Origin: Nectonema munidae
Taxonomy: Eukaryota > Nematomorpha > Nectonematoida > Nectonematidae
Direction of reading: 5' to 3'
DNA: 64,000 nt
Assembly (NCBI GenBank): GCA_030549495.1
Contig: JAUIRK010000971.1
Span: 1,230,501 to 1,294,500 of the forward strand
Shown here: piece after piece, positions 47,216 through 62,785 of the stretch
Layout: each line of letters opens with the position of its first letter
Position numbering within the stretch: the stretch's first letter is position 1
Position numbers and translations under genes: made by a program
Notes under the pieces: model-generated
Told to the model about the DNA's origin: nothing
The model's input: the letters and a program-made list of their open reading frames with translations, nothing else
Databases searched by the model: none

Positions 47216-49080
47216 AGTCTACTTTTATTTAGTTTAGATACAACCTTTCTAATTTTTAACGAAGGGCATTCGTTATATTTATACCGACAGTGTGCAAAGA
47301 ATAAATCACATTATTGATTGATTTTAGAGCATAATTATGCGAAGAAAGATTAACACATGTTGCATTACGCGTTTGTGAGCGCAGTGATTTCTTATCTCAC
47401 ATACGCTTCACCACATCTTTAGCACGCGTGTGTGGTTTATTATGTCGATTGAATGTACTAGTTTTGTTGGATAAACGTAGTCTACTTTTATTTAGTTTAG
47501 ATACAACCTTTCTAATTTTTAACGAAGGGCATTTGTTATATTTATACCGACAGTGTGCGAAGAATAAATCACATTATTGATTGATTTTAGAGCATAACTA
47601 TGCGAAGAAAGATCAACACATGTTGCATTACGCGTTTGTGAGCGCAGTGAATTCTTATCTCGCATACGCTTCACCACATCTTTAGCACGCGTGTGTGGTT
47701 TATTTTATCGGGCTAGTGTACGCTTATTTTATTTGTAGTGTTCCTAGCTTAAATCTTAGTCAAATATTAAAACGCTTATAACTTTCACATTTCTCAACAA
47801 AATGTATCAAGCGATATACCAAATTAAAGCATTTTTTTATGGGCTTTCAGAATACATTACTTATATCATAAGTACTTAAGAAATACCATTTTACTGTTTT
47901 TATTTTCCATGGGCTTCATACCATTAATTAGCAGATAAGGTATGCATTTTAAACCAAAGCTTCTTTCATTAGGATAAATTTTTACCTATATTATGTGACA
48001 ATTTCCAGCACAATTATAAAGCGACTCTACTCTCAGAATCTAAATTTATTTGTTGATTTTTATAAAATAGTATTAGTTTTTTCATTTTTTTATAAATTAA
48101 CCTTCGTTTTTTTTATTGGGCAGTATAATGTTTTTCTAATAAATTTAAAATTATTTTTGAAGTGAAAAATGTAGATCGAATGTACAAGTTTTGTTGGATA
48201 ATCGCAGTCCACTATTTATTTTTAGATTTTTATAAAATCATTTTAGTTTTCGGTTTTTTATAAATTAACATTAGTTTTTTACTTCTTTTGAATTAATCAT
48301 CCAAAATTTAAGTGCGGGTTTAATTTACACTTTGATTCGAAAAAAATATGTTTTGGATAAATATTATTTTTATTATTGTTTACTGCATATAAATTTCTAA
48401 AGAGAAGATAAATAGATCAAAATATATGTTTTAATCAATTTTTTTCAATAAGTAATCTGAATTTATTTTTTTTTCACTATAATCCTAAATTTATTTCTAT
48501 ATTTTTATAAAATAATTATAATTTTCGAATCTAACACGTGTGCGCATGCATCCACATTGAAGAAATAATGAGTTTTGTTGGATAATCATAGTCTACTTTT
48601 ATTTAGTTTAGATACCACCTTTCTAATTTTTAACGAAGAGCATTCGTTATTTTTATACCGACAGTGTGCGAAGAATAAATCACATTGATTCTAAAACGAT
48701 TGTTATTGATTTTAGCGGTTAACTATGCGAAGAAAAATTAACACATGTTGCATTACGCGTTTGTGAGCGCAGGAAATTCTTATCTCGCATACGCTTCACC
48801 ACATCTTTAGCACGCGTGTGTAGTTTATTTTATCGGGCTAGTGTACGCTTAGTTTATTTGTAGTGTTCCTAGCTTAAATTTTAGTCAAATATTGAAACGC
48901 TTATAACTTTCATATTTCTCAACAAAATGCATCATGCGATATACCAGCATTTTTTTATGGGCTTTCAGTATACATTACTTATATCATAAGTCCTTAAGAA
49001 ATACCATTTTACTGTTTATATTTTCCATGGGCTTCATACCATTAATTAGCAGATAAGGGATGCATTTTAAACTAAAACAG
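47195..49080 (+). repeat. Higher-order repeat: ~255-bp unit in three copies, part of a ~510-bp duplication
   Basis: Unit 1, with CCGACAGTGTGC, GAAGAATAAATCACATT, GTTGCATTACGCGTTTGTGA and TTTAGCACGCGTGTG, occurs at 47195-47445, 47449-47703 and 48568-48830. Unit 2 (GGGCTAGTGTACGCTTA, GTAGTGTTCCTAGCTTAAAT, CCATGGGCTTCATACC) follows only the second and third copies (47704-47960, 48831-49080). The 510-bp block 47449-47960 is thus duplicated at 48568-49080. No coding sense; CpG-containing ACGCG words stand out in the AT-rich context. Confidence 0.8.
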
Positions 49081-49139
49081 TAATATATTTGAAGAAATAT
49101 TTTTTCAGTATAAAGAGTTTAAAAAACTCTTCTCTAATA

Positions 49140-49380
49140 TGTAATGATATATTCTCATAACCTGTACGGTTGAACGCGGGTAGACAACTGCGTGTTATCT
49201 CCAACCCGTATATTACGATGATTCTTCTCCAACCTGTATTCTACGATGATTCATCTCCAAACTATATACTACAATGATTCATCTCCAACCTGTATACTAC
49301 GATAATTCATCTCCAACTTGTATACTACGATGATTCATCTTCAACCTATATACTACGATGGTTTCTATTCCATGTAAAAA
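49140..49380 (+). repeat. 28-bp minisatellite
   Basis: After CCTGTACGGTTGAACGCGGGTAG, about seven units of ATGATTCATCTCCAACCTGT plus ATACTACG run to 49364 with scattered changes. Single units occur at 29945-29970 (plus) and 2330-2400 (minus), beside the same GAACGCGGGTAG-type flank, so the array belongs to repeat family F. Confidence 0.85.
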
Positions 49381-49399
49381 TAACTAGGGAGACAATGTT

Positions 49400-49927
49400 C
49401 AACTTTCTGTTCACATTTTGCTAGATGTAATATTTGATATACCTCATTTGGGGAGACGATAGTTCATCTCCAACCTGTATACCGCGATAATTCATCTCCA
49501 ACCTATCAGTTCATATTTTGCTAGATGTAAGATTTGATATACCTCATTCGGGGAGAGGATGTTAGATAAGTTATTAATTTTTTCACGATATTAAATAATA
49601 TATTTTATCAAATAATCAAAATAAAATTCTGTAATCAAAGAATCGAAAAATATTCTTTAAAAAATCAAAAAATATCAAACTTTCTGTTCATATTTTGCTA
49701 CCTCATACAATGTTAAAAAAGTTATTACCTATACTTTGCAATTTGCACGATTTTAAATATTATATTTGTCAAATAATCAAAATAAAATTCTGTAATCAAA
49801 GAATCGAAAAATATTCTTTAAAAAATCAAAAAATATCAAACTTTCTGTTCATATTTTGCTACCTCATACGATGTTACAAAAGTTATTACCTATACTTTGC
49901 AATTTGCACGATTTTAAATATTATATT
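49400..49927 (+). repeat. Repeat F internal block, tandemly copied
   Basis: TTCATATTTTGCTA, AAATAATCAAAATAAAATTC, TGTAATCAAAGAATCGAAAA and ATCAAAAAATATCAAACTTT recur in two copies about 170 bp apart (49600-49690 and 49770-49860), each followed by TTATTACCTATACTTTGCAA. Matches 29981-30090. Confidence 0.7.
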
Positions 49928-52290
49928 TATTGGTAGCTTTTTTCATTAGAAATTTATATTCTTCAATGTGTGTTCGAAAAATTTTTTATAATGATAAAAT
50001 TCCTTTTTTCCTCTCTCAAAGCATTCTGATTAAAGAATCTTCTTAATGATCTTAGACTTTTTTTTTATCAGTACCGTGTATTTTATTATCAGGCCTGACT
50101 ATTTGTCAACCAATCTCATTTTTTTTCTGATGAATCATTCGTGATGTTCATTGTTCAATTACAAAAAGTTGTCCACGTTTTTCATCTAAAAAATTATCTC
50201 TTTGACGCAAAAGGAAAAAGATGGACAAATTCAATTTAAATTAAAAAGATCTTTATAGTGACTAAATTCTCACATATTTCACTCTCACACGATAAATCTG
50301 ACCTATTCTAAATTTTCAGATTTCCTACCATCTTAGCTAAATGTTAATTGTAATCCTAGATGATAAGCTATAGATTTAAATATTTTTCATTTGTAAAAGA
50401 GGAACTTCTTTTTCACTGTTAAAATCTTTTTTGAAGCCTGTAATATTATATAATTAAACCACTTCCTAGTTCATTAGAACATGGTAGATCTTCCATTTAG
50501 TCAAGATACATATTTTTTTTAATTATTTGTTTTGATTACATGTTCTCTTTTCAATTAATTTTCAACTTGGTTCCTTCTCTCATACAAATTTTCAAAAGAT
50601 TTTATAATACGTTTTGTTTTTTTTAAATAAATATTTCATACTCAAGATGATTGTTGAAAGTATTATAAGCCAAAATATACAAAAAAAAGTATATTTTTAC
50701 CATATACCTAATATGCAGCCATTTATTGAAATTTTTTTACAGAACTGATTTTCACGCATACATTACTAATTCAATTGCCACTTTGAGATATTTTTTAACC
50801 GTATTATCCAAAATACAGTACAGAAATTAAATAAGCATAGTCGATTTGGTATAAAACAGATATTTTATTTTTTTGAAAATATTATTGAAGACAGTATCTA
50901 GAAGTAAACCGCAAATCTGATTGAAGCTTTTAGATATTTTCAAACCATAAATGCCAAACCTGAGTCCAAAAATGAAACCAACCTCTTCCACTTGGCATAA
51001 AAACAGATATTTTATTTAAATTTCAAAAATATTTCTGTAGACATTAGACGTAAATCGAACATTTGATTGACACTTTCAGACATTTAAAACCTCAAAATGC
51101 AAAAAATAATTTCAGAAATTAAAATTATCATGGTTGAATTGGTATAAAAACTTATATTTAATTGTAAAATTTGAATGAATGTTTTTGGAGACAATTTTTA
51201 GAAATAAACCGCAAATTTGATTAACACTTATAGTTATTTTCACATCCTAAATGTAAAAAATGAGTTCAGAAATGAAAACAGCATGATTGATTTGGTATAA
51301 AAACATATTCATGTAAAATTGAGAGAATATTTTTGGAGATAGCTTTTAAAACTAAACTGCAAATTTGATTGATATTGACAAATATTTTAAACCCTCTAAA
51401 TGTGAAAAATGAGTTCAGAAATGAAAACAGCATGGTTGATTTGGTATAAAAACATATATTTCATTGAAAAATTTGAATGAATGTTTTTGGAGACAATTTT
51501 TAGAAGTAAACCGCAAATTTGATTAACACTTATAGGTATTTTCACATCCTAAACGTAAAAAATGTGTCCAGAAATGAAACCAGCATGGTCGATTTAGTAT
51601 AACACATATTTCATTGTAAAATTTGAATGAATGTTTTTGGAGACAATTTTTAGAAGTAAACCGCAAATTTGATTAACACTTATAGGTATTTTCACATCCT
51701 AAACGTAAAAAATCAGCCCAAAAATGAAACCAGAATGGCCGATTTAGTATAACACATATATTTTATGTAAAATTTGAAGGAATGTTTTTGGAGACAATTT
51801 TCAGAAGTAAACCGCAAATTTGATTAACACTTATAGGTATTTACAAATCCTAAATGTAAAAAATGAGTCCAGAAATGAAAACAGCATGACCGATTTCGTA
51901 TAAAAACATATATTTTATGTAAAATTTGAAGGTATATTTTATTAGATATATTTTTGATCAATCAAAATTTTGATTTACTTTTTCTAAAAAGTAGCCATGT
52001 TTATTGAAAAAATTAAATATATAAAGTGTTATGCGTTCCAAACTGTATATAATTATAAATTTTCAAGGTATTATATAATATAGATCCTAAGTTATAAGGT
52101 TAAGTACAGATAATATCAACATTTTGGTGAAAACTTTTAATTTTTGATTTTGATTGACAGTTTTGGACTCATTCAACTACCATGAAAATGGTTTCAAAAG
52201 ATGCAGCTAGCGATTTTAGGAAATGTCACAAAATTTGAAGTGATATGATTCAGCCAATTTTCTACAATTAATTTTTTAGTGAAGGATTAA
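49928..52290 (+). repeat. TTAA-type modular repeat, copy 4 (right two thirds)
   Basis: Block 49928-50059 is nearly identical to 32018-32146. Block 50050-50520 is the reverse complement of 20370-19920. An array of about eight 145-153-bp monomers follows (50838-51960), each with GTTTTTGGAGACAATTTT, AAACCGCAAATTTGATT and AAATGAAA.CAGCATGG.CGATTT-like words. The tail (51960-52290) matches the reverse complement of copy 1 (9900-9500). The TTAA terminus is not present here. Confidence 0.65.
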
Positions 52291-52427
52291 ATTATTATTC
52301 ATTCTTTTAAATATGACTTTTAGCAAAAATCGCAAATGACCCAATATGGATATAATATGTTGCACAAAACGATCCACTTTGTGACCACTTGTCGGTTCCC
52401 ATGGAACTGCTTCGCGATTGTATAGGG

Positions 52428-54837
52428 CAGGCATGTCCAACCCTTTTTTCTGCTTGGTTCGAATTTTTTCCAAAAAAAAAAAAAATAAAGGAGTGGCAAT
52501 TTTTTTAAATTAAAACACGTAAACATTTTATTAAAACGATAATGAACATAATATTACACGAAAAATTAAAACTATGACATGAAAAAAAAATAAAAAATCA
52601 ATATTTTTTTGAAAACACCTGAATTTGCATTTTTTCAACAATTTTTGAATATTTGGATTTTGAGTTGTCAGTTCTATTTTCAAGCAAGAATTTAAATGAT
52701 CATTTGTCAGTTTTCATCTGTTTTTAGTTTTAATGATATTCATAATTGAAAAAGTGAATTCACACAAATATGTGGAACCAAAAAATGCCTAAAAAGTAGC
52801 GTATATTTTCCAAATACTCGGGTATTTAGTTTTCTGAATGTACTTTTTGGTATCAGATTCCTTCAGCGATGTTTTCAAAGTTAAGTCGCATTTGAAAGTG
52901 ATTAGTTCGTCCTCCAAGTCACATAGACTCTTGAAATCAAACTTGTTTTTAAGATTGCTGGCCAAATTTTCAATATCAACTTCTTCATGAAAAGGATTGG
53001 ATAAAAAAGTTAAAATGATTCGAAGCTCTTCAAAAGAAGCAAATCGTTTGTTAAATTCATTTTGAAGTAAAAATAAACTTTCGAGATATTTTTCAATAGA
53101 AACGTTCTTTTTATTTGTGATTTCATCCTTCAGAATTGAAAAGTGTTTGAAGTCTGTGCTTTTGAGTTGTTTGATTAACAGATTCAGCTTTTCATTGAAA
53201 GAATTAATATGCCCAAGCATATCCATTAGTGTTTTTTCCTTTCCTTGAAGTTGGAGATTCAATTCATTGAGTTTTTCCGTTATGTCACAGTAAAAAGCTA
53301 GATCACAACACCATTCATCATCACTAAGTTCAGAAATTGAAATACTTTTGGTTTCTAAAAATGTACGAACTTGTGGCAGAAGCTCTCTGAAGCGAATCAA
53401 AAATCTAGCGCCACTCAACCATCTGACATCAGTATGAAGAAGAAGTTCATTTTTTTCTTCGCCAGATTCTTCTAATAAAGCCCTAAACTGTCGTCATGAT
53501 AAACTTTTTGATCTTATGTAATTGACTGTTTTGAAGGCCACGTCCATTACATGATTGAATTTTAAAACTTTTGAGCATAAAACTTGATTGTGAATTATAC
53601 AGTGATAATCTGTAAATTTTGGAAAGCTTTCATCATTTTTACAAAAGGCGATAAAACAACTTTTATTACCCACCATCTCTGGAGCTCCATCTGTAGTCAA
53701 TGAAACTAACTTATAGAGTGGAAGGTTAGTCGATGAAACAAAAAACTTGAATGAATCATAAATATCCTGCCCTCTTGTTCTCTCTTTCATTGGAATGATA
53801 TTCAACAGTTCTTCTTTTGTTGACATATCTTCGAAAACCATCCTGATGTATATGCATAACTGTGCAGTACCAACGAAATCAGTTGACTCATCCAATTGAA
53901 GAGAGAACACTACACACTTTTCAATTTTTTTTTAAATTCGGTCGATATCATCACCATTGTCTTCGGTTCTTCTCATGATTGTGTTTTTTGACAGTGACAT
54001 ATTTTTAATATTTGTCATAATCTCGAACTCATATTTTGGAAAAGAACTTCACCAGCTTCGATAAAAGCTTCTTTAACTATTTCTCCATTATTGAATGAAT
54101 TATTATTCTTAATCAGAACTTGAGCTACTTTGAAAGAAGCAAGTAAGGCAGATTTTGAAAAATATTGTTATTAAATATCACTACATTAAAAACAAATTGA
54201 ATATTTTTTTTAAGAATTTTTTTAAAGTAAATAAATAATTAAAACTTTTTTAAAAAAATTCGTTCATTAAAATTAAAATAAGAAAATTTATTCGATTATT
54301 TTTAAAAAATTATTTTTTAAAAATTTATTTTTTAAATTATTTAATTATTAATACCTGATAGATAAATATTCAAATATATCATTGAAATTGTTTACAATAT
54401 TTCATAGATATTATTTTTCTTTCATCTACTTTTTTCTAAATTTCGTTCAGTTTGAAGGGTTTGAGAAGTAATTAGGTTTAAAGGTTATCATTTGAATCAA
54501 GTTTAAAATTTTTCCATAATAGAGCATACTTTTAAACCTAAAATATTTAAATTTTTGCTCATTTAATTGATAAATATTTGTGTGAAAAATAAAAAATGAA
54601 ATGAGTATATTCGTTCATCTTGTAGCTACATGTCTACGTGATGAAAATGGATCAGTACTTAGAAAGTCGAATATGTTCTTCAATTAAATCATTATGAAAT
54701 TTTTTGAAAAAAATAAAAAAAAATATTTTAAATAAAATTTTCGCTCATATAAAAATTTTCATAAAACATCTCGCGATCTACCTGAAGTTCTTTCACCATC
54801 GACTGGTAGATCGCGATCGACTTCTTGGACATCTCTG
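52428..54837 (-). mobile_element. hAT transposon with perfect 8-bp target duplication
   Basis: The left end CAGGCATGTCCAACC and the right end GGACATCTCTG form a short imperfect inverted pair. GTATAGGG is present directly on both sides (52420-52427 and 54838-54845). Length 2,410 bp. Subterminal GATCGCGATC words lie near 54810-54820. One transposase lies on the minus strand. Confidence 0.88.
52789..54150 (-). pseudogene. hAT transposase (ZBED5/SCAND3-like), nearly open
   Basis: Read 54150 to 52789. It opens ALLASFKVAQVLIKNNNSFN (near 54147) without a BED zinc finger. VVFSLQLDESTD (near 53915) carries the conserved LDES, and VSLTTDGAPEMVGNK (near 53709) the TDGAP motif. Then CIIHNQVLCSKVLKF, LLHTDVRWLSGARFLIRF (near 53445), a long helical region with DEWCCDLAFYCDITEKLNEL (53317-53258), and an end YPSIWKIYATF. 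One in-frame TGA (53494-53496) and one upstream frame change near 53925 are the only breaks seen in this stretch. The usual C-terminal dimerisation domain is also missing. Confidence 0.8.
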
Positions 54838-54979
54838 GTATAGGGCACCACGGACTACAATTTGAAAAGCACTGAGATAGAAGGTAAGTGATGCAACCAG
54901 ATTACAAACAACGTAATTTGACTTCTTACAGTGCAAGTATAATGTCGTGTAATTATGGCAGTGTTCATTGAACAAAAAA

Positions 54980-56010
54980 TGTTTTATAAAAATTTTTAAT
55001 TTTATAAAAAATTTCCATTTTCATAATTTTTAGTAGAAAATCAACTTTCATGGGATTCATTTACTTTTGTATGTACTGATAGAGCCACAGCTCCAGCTAT
55101 GCTCGGCTTATGTTGTCAATTTTATCAAAAGCGGAGTTTTTGAATTGTTGTCTTTTCAAGCTTTTGTGTGAAAATATTAGATTAGAGAGCCGCGCAGCTT
55201 TTTTAGACAAAACGTGTTGCTTATCAAATTGGAACATGCTTTGGAAGCTTTATGATTTACGAAATGAAGTAGAAATATTTTTGGAATCACCAAAGAAAAA
55301 AGATCTTTCTTTTCGTTTCAAATCATTCGCTTTTCAACTATCCTTAGCTTACTTTTAGATGTTTTTGAAGCCTTAAATGCTCTCAATCTTAAACTGCAAG
55401 GAAGAAATATTAAAATTTTTACACACCATGACGCAATTCGAACCTTCATAGCTAGGCTAGATCTCTTAAAGTGTCGAATTCAGCAAGGGAATGTAGCTAA
55501 CTTTAGTTATTTGGACTTAGCTGTAAATCAATATGTTCTAAATCATGATTTGAAAAAACAAATAATTACACATCTAGAAAATTTGAAAGCAGAATTTATG
55601 AGATACTTTCCAGATATAGATAAAAATTGAGAAGCCTGTACGTTTATTATAAATCCATTTCAATGTGAGGTTGAAGATGTTTAGATGATGCGCAAGAAGA
55701 GTTTCTTAAATTAAAATTTAACTCAATTTCTGAAAATGATTTTAAAGAATTGGATCTCGAAGTTTTTTGTATAAAGTATTTTCCTATCTATCCAAAAATA
55801 GCACCTAAAGCTCTAAATGTTTTGGTTCTTTTTGGATCAACCTATCCTTGTGAAGCTGCGTTTTTGGCTTTATTTTCCATTAAAACAAATAAAGAAATAG
55901 ACTCTACATATAAAATAATTTACGCTGGGCTATTTCTGGTATTGAACCGCGTATTCAAGAAATAGTGGCAAAAAACAATGTCAAAAATTGCACTAATAAA
56001 AAGTAAAAAG
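54980..56010 (+). pseudogene. Second hAT transposase relic, C-terminal half
   Basis: Plus strand: FVCTDRATAPAMLG (near 55065) corresponds to the TDGAP region. QIGTCFGSF and EIFLESPKKKDLSFRFKSF follow, then LNLKLQGRNINIFTHHDAIR (near 55381), YPKIAPKALNVLVLFGSTYP (near 55790) and CEAAFLALFSIKTNK, which is the hAT dimerisation region. It ends near IEPRIQEIVAKN (55943). Several frame changes and stops; opposite in direction to its left neighbour. Confidence 0.7.
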
Positions 56011-56226
56011 GTTTATGTTGATTTTTTTGAAATAATATTGAGTAAGAATGATAAATATTATAAAGAGTTTGAATCAAACTTATAAGTTGTGCATGATACT
56101 TCAGTTTTTTCTTGATTTAAAAATTAATATAATAAGATTTTAAGCATAATTAAAATTGTTTTCAAGTTCAGTTTTGCTATAGTCAAAAAATTTTAACTTG
56201 ATAATTAAAATGTGGGTAAATAGGGT

Positions 56227-56402
56227 TGGTTGGTTGGAGATATCAAAGCACTTTCAGCCGTAAGGCTATATGCTCGCATTATGATTAAGATGGTTAATCA
56301 CAATTTTTGTGAATTTGTTTTTAGAGTTGGGATCCTTGGGGATCGAACCCCTGACCTTCAACTGTTAAGCTGAGAGGTACATTCTAACAACCATTGAGGC
56401 TC
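56227..56402 (-). repeat. tRNA-derived SINE with perfect 13-bp target duplication
   Basis: On the minus strand it starts GAGCCTCAATGGTTGTTAGA then ATGTACC (A-box region), then GGGGTTCGATCCCC (B box in a good T-stem, 56353-56340), a body ending CGTAAGGCT in reverse, and a CCAACCAACC tail. GGGTAAATAGGGT lies directly on both sides (56214-56226 and 56403-56415). The head folds like a tRNA, but the long tail and duplication show a SINE, not a tRNA gene. Confidence 0.88.
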
Positions 56403-56415
56403 GGGTAAATAGGGT

Positions 56416-57289
56416 CTGTATTAAAAGTGCCCTATTTATGGAACAAAAAGAAATTATATTTAATTAAAAAATATTAAATAAAATTATAATTTAATTTTCT
56501 ATTGATATATAAATCATTTTGCAAAGATTATTTTAATTTAAAACATGAAATATACACTGTATACTAAACGTACATGTTGTTTTCTTGAATAGTATGAATT
56601 TTGTTGAATAAACCCTAGCATAGATGTTCTATTTACGCAAAAATAAACCTTGAGATTTCAGTTCCTCTAATAAAGTTATGGTTCAAACTACATCTCCATT
56701 TTATTTTTTTCTAATTACTTTAAAGGCGCAATTTCAGCATTTTCACCAGGTTACTGTTACATTTCCACAGTGAACCACAAATATAGTTGATTTCATTTTG
56801 TATTTTCTTGTCAGAATGGTATTTTCTTAACCGTTATCAAATGCTTAATGAAAATTTTACACACTTCCTTTACATCGCAAGAGTTATAACAATTTTTGCT
56901 TAAACATGGAAATGCTTAGAGCATACTACATTGATATCAAGATGCAACATTAGTAACGCTGCAATGAAATTATTTTAAATTCCGTCGTATTAGATTTAGC
57001 CTCCATAAACGCTTAGCAAGATGTCTTATCCAAGTCCTTTATACAATTTTCTAACTTCTTTGCACCGCTAGTAATGACGTTTCTAATGAGTTTTTACTTT
57101 TGACGGACCTCTTCTTCAATTTAGTGTTTGTATTGAGCATGATTTGTATGCTTACAATTGTTTTCTAACGTATGTTGTAATGAACACGATTTGCATACTT
57201 ATGATTTTTTTCTAATGTTCTTAGAATATTTGGAGGATTTCATCGGACAGAATTTGCTAGCTTGGTACTGTTATCTAATGTACTTGGAA
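56416..57289. other. Intergenic DNA, nothing recognised
   Basis: No element ends or credible frames. Confidence 0.5.
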
Positions 57290-57730
57290 TGAGGAGTCCT
57301 AGAAGGACATCCCTACATCTTGTATCACAAAAGGTTTTTTGAAGTGTGGGATTTCAAACAAAGTTGATGGGACAGAGGATGAGTTTTTATGGAAGGACAG
57401 GGATGATGTGAGTGTTGAAGAGGAAGTTGAACTTTATTATGACTCTACTGATGCAGTTACCCTAAGGACCCCAGAAGGACTATGACAACATGTTTGGTTC
57501 TAGTTCCGATGAAAGGACTTTGATGAATTATAAATTTAATAAACTGTATTAACATTGCTTTGTATATATTTATGTATGATTATGGGTAGTATGATTGTGG
57601 ATTGAATATATTGAATATTCACAATGCGGTAAAAAAAATTATTTCTTATATTTGTCTATAGGCCGCACCCGCAAATTGATTGAAAATTCCCAGTAAAAAA
57701 GTGCGGTTTATAGACGATGAAATATATTTA
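57290..57730 (+). mobile_element. Pogo-type element, 3' remnant
   Basis: LKCGISNKVDGTEDEFLWKD (about 57339-57398) is the characteristic C-terminal segment of jerky/pogo transposases, followed by an acidic tail (SVEEEVELYYD). About 120 bp later, TCTATAGGCCGCACCC and GTGCGGTTTATAGACGATGA (57655-57721) resemble the subterminal repeats of this group. A further GGGTGCGGCTTATAGACATA lies at 58129-58148. The N-terminus and left end are missing. Confidence 0.6.
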
Positions 57731-62338
<4,608 letters not shown>

Positions 62339-62409
62339 GTAAGACTTTTCAAGCATTCAAATGAGTCTGGTCAAAGCCATGCAAAATAATTAACCTACTT
62401 ACTTTGTGG

Positions 62410-62648
62410 GGAAACCGTTTAGCAGAAGCTTGGATCTAACTCATTTACATGTATTATATTATTATTATAAATATATATATATTATTTCTAGCCATATGTA
62501 GAAGCCTGCAAAAAGCCAGCAGTACCTTACGGTGGATTTTTGCGGGTTGGCTGAAATTAGACTGGTTTATCGCTGCTGCTGCGAAAGTGTAACAAAATTG
62601 TACACTTTTCCCTGAGAGTATTGCTTTTATGGAAAATACTCTCTCAGT
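62410..62648. other. Hairpin-rich segment in PSMA6 intron 4
   Basis: Two hairpins lie close together: AAGTGT..ACACTT (62586-62609) and GAGAGTATT..AATACTCTC (62614-62644). A C+G-richer segment at 62505-62580 has no coding sense in the PSMA6 frame. It may be part of a MITE. Confidence 0.35.
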
Positions 62649-62785
62649 TTAAACCCATTTAAGGCCAAGCAAAGCAGACGATATCTAAAAAAACGCAGAC
62701 GATTTATATTCAGTCATTAAAAAAAGCAGACGAAGAGGAAATTACTTATGTTCCAAAAAAGGAACATTGGCCGTAAATGGGTTAT
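62649..62785. mobile_element. Short TTAA-type MITE, copy 2
   Basis: Left TTAAACCCATTTAAGGCCAA, right ATTGGCCGTAAATGGGTTAT form inverted ends of about 15 bp. The interior CAGACGATAT, GCAGACGATTTATAT and AAAAAGCAGACGAAG words match 28158-28297. Confidence 0.6.

Larger units (their letters stand above)
52300..54877 (-). mobile_element. Older hAT-like end, split by a younger hAT
   Basis: Read on the minus strand from 54877: CAGTGCTTTTCAAATTGTAG then TCCGTGGTGCC, a typical hAT terminus. This continues, after removing 52428-54837, as CTATACAATCGCGAAGCAGT and TCCATGGGAACCG (52427-52390). Only about 150 bp can be attributed to it. Confidence 0.5.

Noticed and set aside
50838-51960. CRISPR-like array
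   Set aside because: The ~150-bp monomers differ throughout and the context is animal; it is a tandem repeat inside a dispersed element.
56340-56402. tRNA gene on the minus strand
   Set aside because: It has a B box and T arm, but is part of a 176-bp unit flanked by a 13-bp direct repeat, so it is a SINE head.
62339-62364. PSMA6 continuing in the open frame to TGA at 62362
   Set aside because: The bases after TGC A are GTAAG, a standard donor, and the extra residues do not match the family.
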